64,000 nt of DNA from Rhizomys pruinosus (lineage: Eukaryota; Chordata; Mammalia; Rodentia; Spalacidae), in the NCBI GenBank assembly GCA_009823505.1, contig VZQC01005680.1, positions 7,826,439 through 7,890,438 of the forward strand, given 5' to 3'. Positions 22,085-33,975 of the stretch are shown piece after piece. The notes under the pieces are model-generated. The model ran no database searches, was not told the DNA's origin, and saw nothing but the letters and a program-made list of their open reading frames with translations. Made by a program: the position numbers and the translations under genes. Numbering within the stretch: the first letter of the stretch is position 1; the number at the start of each line of letters is the position of its first letter.

Positions 22085-25000
22085 TATATTTTGTACAAGT
22101 TTGTCAAATTTAGACCTGTGTCCTCCCCATCCCCCCCCCCACAAGAGCTCATGCATTTTTGCCAAACACGCTTTTCATCTCTTTCTCAGTCTTTCTCATA
22201 TCTCCATGTGGAAGTTGACTGTTTGAGCAGAAGTTCACTATTTCAGTCAGTTTTTTGAGGCAGTCCTTTCTGTTTGTGTTGTTGTTGTTGTTTCCACAAT
22301 ATGCATCATTCCCAACTGCTTGGGACAAAAGCTCAAGGGGCCATGCACAGGAAATACTTACAACTAGGTAATTGGCACTAGCATCACACAGATGAAGGGA
22401 TACCATTGGTCTTTTTTTTTTCTGGGACTGTGTACTTTAGCATGATGTCCTCTAGCCCAGCCATTTTCATGCAAAGCTGATGATGTCTTCTTCTTACTGC
22501 TGCAATGAACTCACATTGTGTAAAGGTACCACATTTTCTCTATCCACTAATCAGTTGAGGGGCATTTTGGATGGTTCCAGACTCCTTGCTATTGTGAAGA
22601 GAGCTGAAAAACATGGCGGTGCATGTTCTCAGCGATGGGGTGAGTCTTGAGGGTACATGCCAGGAGTGTGTTGGCTGGCTCGGGTGGCAAGTTCATTCCA
22701 CAGGTCTTCCAAGGGTTCTCCACACTGCTTTTCATAGTGGCTGCACGAGTTTTACATCCCACAACATGTAGATGAGGTTTCCCCTTTCCCCACAACCCTC
22801 CAGCAACTGGTATCATTTGTTTTCTTGATCCTAGCCCAGCTTATTGGAGTAAGATGATATCTTAAAGTGGTTTTCATTGCATTCCTTAATTTAGTGATGT
22901 TGAACACTTCGTTAAGGTATTTCTCAGCCATCTCTAATTCCTCATTGTGAAGTCCTGTTCAGCTCTTTGCTCCATCTATTAGATGGGTCATTTCTTTTCT
23001 TTCTTGTTGTTTTCTGATTAGTTTATATATTCTGTAAAATCAATGCTTTGTCAGATGTATCTGCAGTGAAGGTTTCCTCCCACTCTGTGGGATTTCCTCG
23101 CACTTCTGATTGTTTCTTTTGATGTACGAAGCTTTTGAGTTTAAGAAGTCCCATTGTCAATTTGTCCACCTTAAATTCTTGCGCAGCTGCTGTCTGACTT
23201 AGGAAGCTTTTCGATATGCCATGTCTTGTCGTCTGCTGCCAACTTTTTTCTTCTATTGCCTTCACAGTTTGGGGTTTCATTTGAGGTCTGATCCATCTGG
23301 AGTTGACTTTTGTACAGGGGGAGAGTTAGGGTTTAATTTCATCTTCTACAAGTGGGGATCCATTTTTGCCAACACCACTTGCTGAAGATGCTGCCTGTTT
23401 TTCTCCTTGTGTCCTCTTGGCCCCCTTGTCAATATGAGATGGCTGAAATTGTATGTGCTCAGGTTTGGATCTTCGGTTTGTTCCATTGGTCAAAGTCTGT
23501 TTTTGTCCCGTACCAGGCCTGTTTTTATGACTAAGCCAACTACGTAGTAGTTTGAATGTCTGGTATAGCGATCCACCTCGGTGGAGCTCTTTTTCTCTCA
23601 GGTTGGTTTGCTATTCGCGGGTCTGTGTTGGATGTTACAAACGTAACTTTGAGGACTTCTGTTTTTAAGCCTGTGAAGAAAGTCTTGGGGTAATTTGATT
23701 GGATGGTGCATAAATGCTATACAGAGAGTTTCGGTTATTTAGAATGGACATTGTGTACATGGTTAATTCCCACCCCATGAGCATGGGTGGTTTGTCCATG
23801 TTCTCTGTCAATTCTTCTTTAAAGTTTTTAAAATGTTTGGTGTAGAGATCTTTGTGTCTTTGGTTAGGTTTGTTCCTAGTGTATTTAATTTGTTTTTTTA
23901 CTGAGGCTACTGTGGGAGTGGGAAGTTCTCCTTTAATTCTTTCTCTCGTTGTCTTGTTGTTGGGTAAAGAAAGGCCTACGTTTTTCTAGTTAATTTTGTA
24001 TCTTGCCACTTTGCTGAAGCTGTAATCTATTCCTAAGAGTTTTCTCCATGGAGGTTTAGCATGTCCGTAAGTGAACCAATATATCATCAGCATAGGGATA
24101 GCTTGACTTCCTCTTTTTCAATTAGGACTCCTTTATTTTCCTTTTCTTGCCTTTATTGGACTCTAGCAAGTGTTTCCAAGCACTATATTGAAGAGAGTGG
24201 TGACAGGGGGCAGCCTACTGGTTCCTAACCTTTAAAGGGATGTTTCTGTCGTTTCCCCATTTAATAGGTGATATTGGCTATGGGTTTTCTGTATATAAGG
24301 CTTGATTCATGCAGGAATGGATCCTCGGAACCATGTCTCTAGTAATTTAATCATCAAGGAATGCATCTGGATTTTGCAAAGGCTTTTTTTTTTTTTTTTT
24401 CTTTTTTCAGCATCAATTGAGATGATGGTTGTGGTTTTTGTCATCATTCTGTTTATGTGTTTGATGATGTTAAGTTGATTTTCGTATATGTTAAACCATC
24501 CTGCATCTCTGGTCTTAATCCAACTTGGTCATGAGGATGATCTCTTGATGTGGTCTGCTATGTATTTGCCAGTATCATGTTTAGAATTTGGGCAGGCTAT
24601 CTGTGTCTATTAGGGAGATGGGTCTATAATTCTCCTTTTTCGTTGTATCTTTGCCTGGTTTTGGTAATAGAGTGATGTTGGCTTCATAGAAGGAATTTGG
24701 GAGAGTTCCCTCTGATTGTATACTTCTAAACAGTTTCAGAAATAATGGTTGTAGGTCTTTTTGAAATGTTTTATAGAATTCTGCTGTGAAACCGTCTGGG
24801 CCTGGGCTTTTTTTAGTTGGGAGGCTTCTTACTACATCCTCTATTTCTTCATATGTTATGGGTCTGTTTAAGCTGCTGGTCTCCTCTTGGCCAAGCTTTG
24901 GTGATTCCCAAGATTTCAGATATTCATCCATTTCTTCTAGATTTTCAAACTTGGTAGAATATAGGTTCTTGTAATATTCCCATATAATTTTCTTGATCTT

Positions 25001-26153
25001 TTCCTTGTCCGTTGTGATATTTCCCTTTTCATCACAGATTGTATTGATTTGGAGTTGTTCCTTCTTTCTTTTTGTTAACTGGGCTAGAGGTCTGTCTATC
25101 TTGTTTATTCTTTCAAAGAACCAACTTTTGGCTTCATTGATTTTTTGTATTGTTTTCTTTGTTTCTATTTCATTGATTTCTGCTCTGATTTTTGTTATTT
25201 CTTCCTGTCTGTTGCATTTAGGGTTCATCTGTTGTTGCCTTTCAAGTGCTTTTAGCTGTAGTGTTAGATCATTCACTTGTGTTCTTTCTGTTTTTCTAAT
25301 GTGGGCACCCAGGGCTATAAACTTCCCTCTTAGGACTGCTTTTAAGGTATCCCATAGGTTTTGTTGTGTTATATTGTCATTGTCATTCAGTTCAAGGAAT
25401 GCTTTTATTTCTTTCTTTATCTCTTCCTTGACCGATTCATTATTCAAGAGTGTGTTGTTTAGTCTCCATGTGTTCGTATAGATAGTATGGCTTATCCTGG
25501 TGTTAATGTTGAGCTTTATTGCACTGTGGTCTAATAGAATGCATGAAATTATTTCAATCTTTTTGTATTTGTGGAGGTTTCTTCTGTGTCACAGTATGTG
25601 GTCAATTTTGGAGAATGTTCCGTGGGGTGCTGAGTAGAAAGTATATTCCCTGGTATTAGTGTGGAATATTCAGTAGAGGTCTATGAGGTCCATTTGGTGT
25701 ATCATATTGTTCAGTTCAGATGTCTCTCTGTTTATTCTTTGTCCTGTTGACCTATCCAAAGGACTCAGTGGGGTACTGGAATCTCCTACTATGAGTGTAC
25801 TGGGGTTAGTGTGTGACTTGTGGTCCTGGAGAATTGTCTTTATAAAGTTCGGTGCACCAGAGTTTGGGGCATATATATATTCATAATTGTGAAATCTTTT
25901 TGTGAATTGTTCCTTTGATAAAAATGTAATGGCCTTCTTTGTCTCTTCTGATTTCTTTTACTTTGAAATCTATTTTGTCTTATATTAAAATAGCAACACC
26001 TGCTTTCTTTTTGGTCCCATTTGCTTGGAATATATTTTTCCATCCTTTCACTTTAAGGTGGTGCCTCTCCTTGGAGGTGAGATGTGTTTCTTGTAGACAG
26101 CATATCAATGGATTCTGTTTCCTAATCCAATCTCCCAGTCTATGTCTTTTGAT
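22041..26153 (-). mobile_element. L1-D, antisense L1 inserted in L1-C ORF1
   Basis: A 41-base T run (22041-22081) is the poly(A) tail. It is followed by the L1 3' UTR (about 22082-22430), the C-terminal ORF2 region, RT and endonuclease. It ends at 26153, within the first few tens of ORF2 codons (the IKRHRLGDW block). It has no ORF1 or 5' UTR, and ORF2 has many frameshifts. The flanking sequences on both sides are L1-C ORF1, so it is a nested insertion. No target-site duplication is seen; about 20 bp of ORF1 appears to be lost at the junction. Confidence 0.88.
24581..25447 (-). pseudogene. L1-D ORF2 fragment: linker and start of RT
   Basis: This 288-codon open stretch covers the region after the endonuclease (FLELNDNDN block), the linker and the beginning of RT with [12 protein letters not shown] and NYRPISL. 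It ends before the FADD active site, at a frame change near 24581. Pieces of endonuclease lie upstream on the same strand in other frames, for example at 25980-26165. Confidence 0.88.
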
Positions 26154-26508
26154 ATGCCAACCCATAATACTTTACCCAGAAAAAAAAAATGTCTATTATA
26201 GTTGAAGAAGAAAGGAAAATCTTTGAATGACATAGATAGGCTAAAAGAATTCATGTCCAGAAAGCCAACCCTTTCAAAGAATACTCGAAGCAATACAAAG
26301 AGAGGAAGGAAGGAATGACTATATCCAAGCAGCAACAGAAAGTATTTAATGAAGGTATTATGGTGGAAATGCAAACTTTGAACAATAATTCACCTGAAAT
26401 CAAGAGCATGGGAAGTGATATGAATCTCTCAATAATAGCTTTAAATATCAATGGTCTGAACTCTCCAATCAAGAGACATAGACTAGTAGAATGCATTAAG
26501 AAACAATA

Positions 26509-26660
26509 GCCAGGTATGGTGGTGCATGCCTTTAATCCTAGCACTCAGGAGGCAGAGACAGCCAGATCGCTGTGAGTTCAAGGCCAGCCTAATCTACATA
26601 GTGAGCCCCAGGCCAGCTTGGACTAAAGGGAGACCCTGTCTCAAAAAGACCAAAAATAAT
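26509..26660 (+). mobile_element. B1 SINE inside L1-C ORF2
   Basis: Complete B1: agccaggtatggtggtgcat head, aaggccagcctaatctaca, and gggagaccctgtctcaaaaa end. Confidence 0.95.
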
Positions 26661-27486
26661 CTTTTTGCTGAAAGAAACCATCTCACCTTCAAGGACAGGT
26701 ACTATCTTAAGATGAAAGGATGGAAAGATGGGAAAAAATATTCCAAGAAAATGGCACTAAGAAACAAGCTGAAGTCACTATTCTAATATCAGATAAAATA
26801 AACTTCAAACTAAAACTAATCAGAAGAGATGAATAGGGTCACTTCATATTTATTAAAGGAATGATTAACCAAGAAGATATCACAATCATGAATTTATTAA
26901 TACTAAAATCTGTTGCACCGAACTTCATAAACACAAATCTATAGGATTTTAAAGCACAGAATAACTCCCGCACACTAGTAGTAGGGGACTTCAATACCCT
27001 ACTATGTCCATTAGACAGGTCAACTGGACAAAGAATAACCTGAGAGACATGTGAACTGAACAATACAATACACCAAATGGACCTAACAGACATCTACTGA
27101 ATATTCCACCCAAGCACCAAAGAATATACTTTCTATTCAGCACCACATTCTCCAAAATTGACCACATACTGGGACACAGAAAAAAGCTCAACAAATACAA
27201 AAGAAAATAACAAATAATTCCATGTTGTCTATCATACCACAATGCACTAAGGCTTAATATTAACAACAGAAGAACCCCTAGTAACTGCATGAACTCATGG
27301 AGAGTAAACAACACACTCCTGAGTAATGAATTGGTCAAAAGAGAAATTAAAAAGAAATAAAAGTATTCCTGGAATTAAACAAAAGGACAATACATCAACA
27401 ACAAAAAAATATCTGGGACAATTTAAAAGCAGTCCTAAGAGGGAAATTTATAGTTCTAGGTGCCTACATTAAAAAAAAAAAAATGA

Positions 27487-27710
27487 GGCTGGAGAGATGG
27501 CCTAGCAGTTAAGAGCACCGACTGCTCTTGCAGAGAACCCGGGTTCGATCCCCAGCACCCCATGGTGGCTGAGAACCGTCTTTAACTCCAGCTGCAGGGG
27601 AATCTGATGCCCTCTTCTGACCTCCTCGGCATTACACGACACGGGTGCACAGACCTGCATGCAGACAGTACATTCATACACATGAAAAAGAAATTAAAAC
27701 TAAAACAGGA
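27487..27710 (+). mobile_element. B2 SINE (short type) inside L1-C
   Basis: The head is ggctggagagatggcctagc, with a Pol III B box (ggttcgatcc). The aactccag block occurs once only. The A-rich tail precedes resumed L1 sequence. Confidence 0.95.
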
Positions 27711-28230
27711 AGAGCAAAAATAAATGACCTAACACTGCAACTAAAAACACTTGAGAGACAACAACAAATGAATCCCAAGCCCAACAGACAAGAAGAAATA
27801 ACAAAACTCAGAGCAGCGATTAATGGATTAGAAACAAAGAAACAATACAAAATACAATACAAAGAACTAATGAGTCCAAGAGCTGGTTCTTTGAAAGGAT
27901 AAACATGGAAGACTCTTAGCCCAGTTAAAAACAAAGAGCAACTCCAATAAAGAAAGAAAGAGTAACTCTAAATCAACATAATTAAAGATGAAAGGAGAAA
28001 CATGTCAATAGGTAATAAAAAGATCCAGAACATTATACTGGAATAGTTTAAAAATCTATACTCTACTAAATTTGTAAACCTATCTGAAATCATGGGACTC
28101 ACCAAAGCTTAACCAAGAAAGAGTTCAATGGCTTAAACAGACCCATAACATAGAAGGAAATTGAAAAAGTAATTAAAAACCTCCCTACTAATAAAGCCCA
28201 GGCTCAAATGGATTTATAGCTTAATTCCAT

Positions 28231-28264
<34 letters not shown>

Positions 28265-28351
28265 CACACGCACACGCACACACACACGCACACACACATA
28301 TATCTATATATACATATATATATATATTATATATATATATATATATACAGT

Positions 28352-28400
<49 letters not shown>

Positions 28401-28402
28401 AG
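28231..28402. repeat. Compound microsatellite (CA)n(TA)n(GA)n
   Basis: CA/CG repeats to about 28297, TA-rich to about 28350, then GA repeats to 28402. It marks the abrupt 3' limit of L1-C. Confidence 0.95.
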
Positions 28403-29086
28403 AATCGTGAACATCAGAGGTAGGATAGATGCTCCCAAATGACAGAGTTGAAGTATTGTTTAGAGCTCTGGAGAGCAAAAAGGCTGTGACATGCTTCATG
28501 TGGAAAATACAATGTTATATTACCTTTGTTCAAATCATAAATTATAAGCTCTTAGCTATGAATTTGATGCTAATGAAGTAACAATGTACCGAATAAGGAA
28601 ATGGTGTCTTCATAACAAAGATTGCATAAAGCAAAGTTAGATAGGGGATGGCTTTATACAGTAGAAGCAGGAAATGAGAAATTGTTGATAAATGCTACAA
28701 AATTTTAGTTACACGAAATGAGTAAACCCTGAGACTCTAATGTGCAACATGGTAACCATAATGAACAATTTTATAGTGTATGCTTAAATCATTCTAAAAG
28801 GATTGATTTTAAATGTTTTCACCAAAAAGAAAGAAAATGGTAACAAAATAACATAGTGATTGCTTGCTTGCTTGCTTTCTTGCTTGACTGATGAAGATTT
28901 TGTGACCAGAGATCTCAGAACTTAGCTCTGTAAATCTTTAAGGAACAACTGTCCAATACATGATAATATAATGTTTAAGGAAACTTTAGAAGTCATAACT
29001 AGAAGTCATAATGACAATCATGTATATATAGTTTTAATGTTATTATTTGATTTATAAACATATTTAATAAAACTTGTTAAAAATAT
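28403..29086. other. Unique A/T-rich sequence
   Basis: No repeat except a short ttgc tetranucleotide run at 28858-28886. No coding signal. Confidence 0.45.
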
Positions 29087-29095
29087 GAATGTTGG

Positions 29096-29338
29096 GGGCT
29101 GGAGAGATGGCCTAGCGGTTAAGAGCACTGACCGCTCTTACAGAGGACCCGGGTTCGATCCCCAGCACCCACATGGCAGCCGAGAACAGTCTGAAACTCC
29201 AATTCCAGGAGAACTCCAGTTCCAGGGGAATCCAACACCCTCTTCTGACCTCCACGGCATTGCATGACACGGGTGCACAAACTTGCAGGCAGACAGTACA
29301 TTCATACACATACATAAATAAATAAAATTAAAAAAAAA
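29096..29338 (+). mobile_element. B2 SINE (long type), first of a tandem pair
   Basis: A near-consensus B2 with Pol III A box (tggcctagcgg) and B box (ggttcgatcc), the 17-bp internal duplication and an A tail. It is flanked by gaatgttgg at 29087-29095 and 29339-29347. Confidence 0.97.
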
Positions 29339-29347
29339 GAATGTTGG

Positions 29348-29575
29348 GGCTGGAGAGATGGCTCAGCAGTTAAGAGCACTGACTGCTCTTGCAGAATCGA
29401 ACCCAGGTTTGATTCCCAGCACCCACATGGTGGCTAAGAACTGTCTTTAACTCCAGTTCCAGGGGAATCCGACACCCTCTTCAGACCTCAGTGGCATTGC
29501 ACGACTTGGGTGCACCAACCTACATGCAGACAGTACACTTATACACATAAAAAATAATAAATAAATAAAATTATT
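29348..29575 (+). mobile_element. B2 SINE (short type), second of a tandem pair
   Basis: The aactccag block is single. The copy is flanked by aatgttgg at 29340-29347 and 29576-29583, the same target sequence as the first copy. Confidence 0.96.
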
Positions 29576-29708
29576 AATGTTGGAGAAATTACATTAGGTG
29601 TCAGGATGATTCTCCCTAGTTATCAGGTTTTATCAATAGATGCAAGATGATTCAGTGTGGAGTCTAGAGAATATACAACAGGCATGTACTTTCATGACCA
29701 ATAATCTT

Positions 29709-29930
29709 TTTAAATTTTATTTCTTTTTGTATGTGTATGAATGTACTGTCTTCATGTAGGTTGGTGTAGCCGTGTTGTGCAATGCTGAGGGGTCAGAAGA
29801 GGGTGTCAGATTCCCCTGGAACTGGAGTTAAAGAAGGTTCTTGGCCACCTTGTGGGTGCTGGGGATCAAACCTGGGTCCTCTGCAAGAGCAGTCGGTGAT
29901 CTTAACTGCTAGGCCATCTCTCCAGACCCA
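29709..29930 (-). mobile_element. B2 SINE (short type)
   Basis: Antisense B2 with a perfect 12-bp target-site duplication, accaataatctt, at 29697-29708 and 29931-29942. Confidence 0.96.
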
Positions 29931-29942
29931 ACCAATAATCTT

Positions 29943-30735
29943 GATCAATGGTGAGCTACAGCCATGAATATAAATAGAAATACAGCAAAGAATTATCCCA
30001 GGGACAAAATTTTCAAAAGATTCCCATCTCACCTTAGTGCATCAGAATTCTGTAAGGACTAGGCAGGTTCAGCCCAGGCACATCTACAGCAGTGAAGACC
30101 ATTATACATTCCTCTTTTTATCTGGAGTGTCTTTAACAAGAGACCTGGAAATGAGTTCTGTTTGAGGTTTCAAGCAGTTATATGACAGGATGGATAAGGC
30201 ACCACACCTTGCTAACATCCATTCTGGTGCATTCTTTGGATGAATGAGATTAAATCCTTATTTTTAACAAAAAACTCAGTGGTTATGGAGAGGAAAATTA
30301 GGGACTGTTTACAGATTCCTTCCTTTTTTTTTTTATCTTTTATCTCAGACTAACTTCCCATTAATAGTAACCTCACATTGACCTTAGAAAACTGACTTTA
30401 ATGGACTGCTTTATAATTTATTTGATTCTTAACTTATGGCTGGGTTTGACCAACAGAAGCCACTGCCCATTTATCTGAGGATAAATGAGAGCTATTTGAT
30501 GTGTTTAATCCATGGTTCCATCACTGTGAAGAGACCAGTTTGGTTTTATTGTTCTATCCAATTTTGTCACTACTGATTCCCTGTGTGCCCTCCCAGAGCC
30601 TACCCTGCCCAAAACAACAACAACAATAAAAAAAAAAAAGATACTTCTGGACGAAGACAAAATAATTACACTTGGTTCCAGAAGAATCAACACATCTGAC
30701 AGTCTTTCTATTTGAAATAAGAATAATCATGTAGA
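29943..30735. other. Unique sequence
   Basis: Short T and A runs only (30327-30336, 30628-30639). No gene or repeat recognised. Confidence 0.45.
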
Positions 30736-30737
30736 GG

Positions 30738-30960
30738 GCTGGCGAGGACTCAGCCATTAAGAGGACTGATTGCTCTTGCAGAGGACCTGGGTTCAGTTCC
30801 CAATAACCACAGGGCAGCTAACAACCAATCTGTAACTACAGTTCCAGAGAACCTGACTGCCTCTTCTGACTCTTGGGCACTGCATAATACAGGTGCACTT
30901 ACATATATGCTGGCAATACACTTAAATAGACAAAATAAAAATAGTAAGTAAACTACTAAA
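30738..30960 (+). mobile_element. B2/B3 SINE, diverged
   Basis: gggctggcgaggactcagcc head, gacctgggttcagttcccaa and a cctcttctgactcttgggca block, with an A-rich tail. Confidence 0.88.
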
Positions 30961-31734
30961 AAAAAGAAAAATCACCTTAAAGAATTTTAAGGGTCTTGTC
31001 CTGGGCTCAGGTTGGAGGTAGATGACAGGGTTTACTGGACAATGTGTGTCCCAAACTTTATCTGACATCAACTTTATATTCTTAAGAAAGACTTACCTGC
31101 TTCTTATCTGGCAGAGCTGAAATGAGACCTGAAATATTCATTGCAAATAAGCCTCCTGGTCAGGGACCCAGGCCCTGAGAATGACGGTCTAGAGCACAGT
31201 AAGTACATGCGCTTTTTATGTTCATTTTTCACACTGACATACCTGCTCAGCTGTTTTGCCATTTCAGAGTAGGTAGTACCCCTGATATTTGACTGGTCCG
31301 ACTGCATGCTCTACGCATATGGAGTCAGGGATTTTTTTCTTTTAAAATCAGAACTGTATCACAATATTGAAGTCAAAAGAAGAGATGTATTCTCATTTTC
31401 CTATCACTTTCCAGAAGAATGAAATATAGTCCTGGTTGTAAGCTCCTTAGGCAATTGTTGGGTAACATAAGTACCCTGGAAAAACTTGCTATTACTGCTA
31501 TGTCTTCTTATGTAATAGTTTTCTCCCTTTATACAGTGTGGATAGCAAAGCATTTTCTCTAAAGTTTGGATATTGTGTGCCATGTGTGAGGCAAAGTTCA
31601 AAAGTGCATAATGCAAAATAGGAGTTAAATAAGTGTATTGCATGCCTGTCTCCCATGAATGCCCAGAAGGAAGTGTCTTTATCTAATTTAGAACTGTTTA
31701 GACATGTTTCTCATGCATGATTACTGTATTAATA
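30961..31734. other. Unique sequence
   Basis: No feature recognised. Confidence 0.45.
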
Positions 31735-32110
31735 TCATATTCATGCTTCCATCTATCCCCTCTAACTCCTCCTCTGCCTCTCACCAACTCCCTCTCAAAT
31801 TCATGATGTCTTTTTAAATTATTATTGTTACATGAACAACCATACAACCTACTGAGTCCATTTAGTGTTCCTCATATGTACATATGTTTAGGGCTGAGCA
31901 CTTGGGAATGGATAACCTCTCAGGGAGGGCTTCTCCTGAGAAAAACTTATTTTCCATCTCTCAACAGCCATAGATTACTGGAAATTCTTCCTCTATAGTT
32001 GGGGCCTTGTGAAATTTCCCCTGTCCATGTTGGCATGTGGATCAGTGTAGTCATTATGCAGTCTTTTGGGGGCAACCATAGTGTTAAGATTTCTTGGGTG
32101 CAGATGTTCA
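31735..32110 (-). mobile_element. Lx-like L1 3' UTR fragment, antisense
   Basis: Pyrimidine-rich start (ctaactcctcctctgcctct), the ctactgagtccatttagtgt block and the cagccatagattactggaaa block match the reverse of Lx-type L1 3' UTRs. Diverged. Confidence 0.65.
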
Positions 32111-32508
32111 CAAGGGTAGAAATACACAGAGTTATATTAATATGTACAATTGCTATGCATTAATTAGAGATAAAAATTAAAAGAAATATTTTAAAATGGA
32201 AATTTCAAAGTACTTGCCAAGGCCAAATTATCTCAGTGGCATTTCATTCCTGGGATACAGCTTTTCAATCGTCACCTTCATTTTCAATCGCCAAAATCAT
32301 ATGACACAATTGTGGCAACATCTTAAACCATGCACACATAAAAGCGGGACAAATAATTAAAATAAATTAATATTGTCTTCATATTTAGGTGATGACAATT
32401 CATGATTAAGAACAGAATGCTGATATTCCTTTAGCAATAGCATCTAAAAGTAATTAATTCCTTCACTCAATAACAAGGTCACTCTCTAAAACTCAAAGCT
32501 TGCTTGTT
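32111..32508. other. Unique A/T-rich sequence
   Basis: No feature recognised. Confidence 0.4.
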
Positions 32509-32524
32509 AAGATTCCAAAAGTAG

Positions 32525-32774
32525 GGGCTGGAGAGATGGCCTAGCCACTAAGAGCACCGACCGCTCTTACAGAGGACCTGAGTTCAATCCCCAGCACCCA
32601 CATGGCGGCTGAGAACTGTCTGAAACTCCAATTCCAGGAGAACTCCAGTTCCAGGGGAATCTGCCACCCTCTTCTGACCTCCGCGGCATTGCACGACCTG
32701 GGTGCACAAACTTGCATGCAGACAGTACATTCATACACATACAGAAATAAATAAAATTTAAAAATTAAAAAATA
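32525..32774 (+). mobile_element. B2 SINE (long type), young
   Basis: Near-consensus copy with a 16-bp target-site duplication (aagattcSaaaagtag, one mismatch) at 32509-32524 and 32775-32790. Confidence 0.97.
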
Positions 32775-32790
32775 AAGATTCGAAAAGTAG

Positions 32791-33619
32791 AAATTGAGAG
32801 GGAGAAAGTCCCAATGCAAACACCAAAGAGAATATGCTGTAATTTTTGGATGAGTTCAAATGAATGTCATGTTGACCTGCAGAGAAATTGTTAAAATATA
32901 ATACAAGCAAAGAATTGGAAGCATTTTTTTTCTGAGGTTTGGAGCTCATGCCATCCTGCACAGTCCCAGGATTAGGGAGAAAGATTTACTTTCTAGAATA
33001 GGTCTAATGTTTAAAAGTTTTAACTTTGGCAATGAAACTAGTGGAAATCAGTCTATGTGGTTAAGAGTCTGGTGGCCTGTGAAAATCCAGGCTGTGGCTA
33101 ATGGAAGGGAAAGAAACCAGGGATTTCTGGGATACCAAATAAATGCTATGGATGGGCATCAGATTAAAAAGTAGAACCCTGTTGCTTGAGTTGGAACATC
33201 CAACCTCACAGCATATAAGTTAACCCTGTAGAGGTGAATTCAGTTCTCTTCAAAGGCCCTTTAGGAAAGATGGTTCCTATGCCTAGGATATCCTAGAATT
33301 ATCTATGGCTACAAACATGCATATTTCATTAAATATCTATGCCAGACACAGTGCTATGTGCTCCACTCCAGCAGAATGCCAGAAACCCCCTATCTCAGCT
33401 CTCAGGAAAATTCATTTTAGTGTGGAGATAGATATAATTAAACAGTTACAAAAGTGATGGAAATTTTTCAAATCTACACATTTAACAATGCACTACTTCA
33501 GAACAGTGGATAGAATTGCTTGTGATTGATAGGTCCCTTAATTTTGAAAGAAGAAGATTCTTCTTGTAGCAGATGGTGATTAACACAGAACCTCACAACT
33601 CTCCAACATGAAGAAAGTA
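32791..33619. other. Unique sequence
   Basis: No feature recognised. Confidence 0.45.
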
Positions 33620-33975
33620 AGAGATTTCAGAGTGTTCAATATATTTCACAGTCTCCTCCCAAGGCTCAGAGATCACTACAGACAAGGAGGCAGAAAGATT
33701 ATATAGAGCCAGAGGTGGTGGGTAAGAAAACTGTTGGTTCTCCAGACTCCATAGAGTATTTGCACACATGAACTCACAGTGCATGTGAAAAACCTGTGCA
33801 ACCCAACCAGACAGGGGCCCAACATGGGTGGAAGAAGTAGACAGGAATCCCAGTACTAGCTGAGGAACTATTGGCAACTGATAGATGCTGAAATAAGAGA
33901 AGGGAGGGGGTCTTACCATGATCAGAATATATTGTACGAAATTAGGAATACAATCAAAATATTTAAGCGTGTCTA
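33620..33975 (+). mobile_element. Lx-like L1 3' UTR fragment
   Basis: Blocks ctcccaaggctcagagatca, agccagaggtggtgggtaag and actagctgaggaactattgg match sense-strand Lx L1 3' UTR. The rest of the L1 is absent. Confidence 0.7.

Larger units (their letters stand above)
26154..28215 (+). mobile_element. L1-C continued: ORF1 end, ORF2 endonuclease and RT start
   Basis: Sequence resumes in the C-terminal part of ORF1, passes the inter-ORF region, and enters ORF2 at about 26420 (NLSIIALNINGLNSPIKRHR block). The endonuclease and linker follow, with stops and frameshifts. A B1 (26509-26660) and a B2 (27487-27710) are inserted. The match ends at about 28215, just before a compound microsatellite, so the 3' half is missing. 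Confidence 0.87.

Noticed and set aside
24993..25481. 162-codon plus-strand membrane-like protein
   Set aside because: It is the reverse shadow of antisense L1 ORF2; A-rich coding DNA gives hydrophobic frames on the opposite strand.
22041..28215. One L1 with a huge twin-priming inversion
   Set aside because: The plus and minus parts overlap over ORF2 endonuclease and linker, and the plus part continues the ORF1 seen before 22040; they are two elements.
29112..29315. Recurrent 60-70 codon minus-strand frames (CLCTRVMQCRGGQKR type)
   Set aside because: The same frame appears at every B2 copy; it is a translation of antisense B2.
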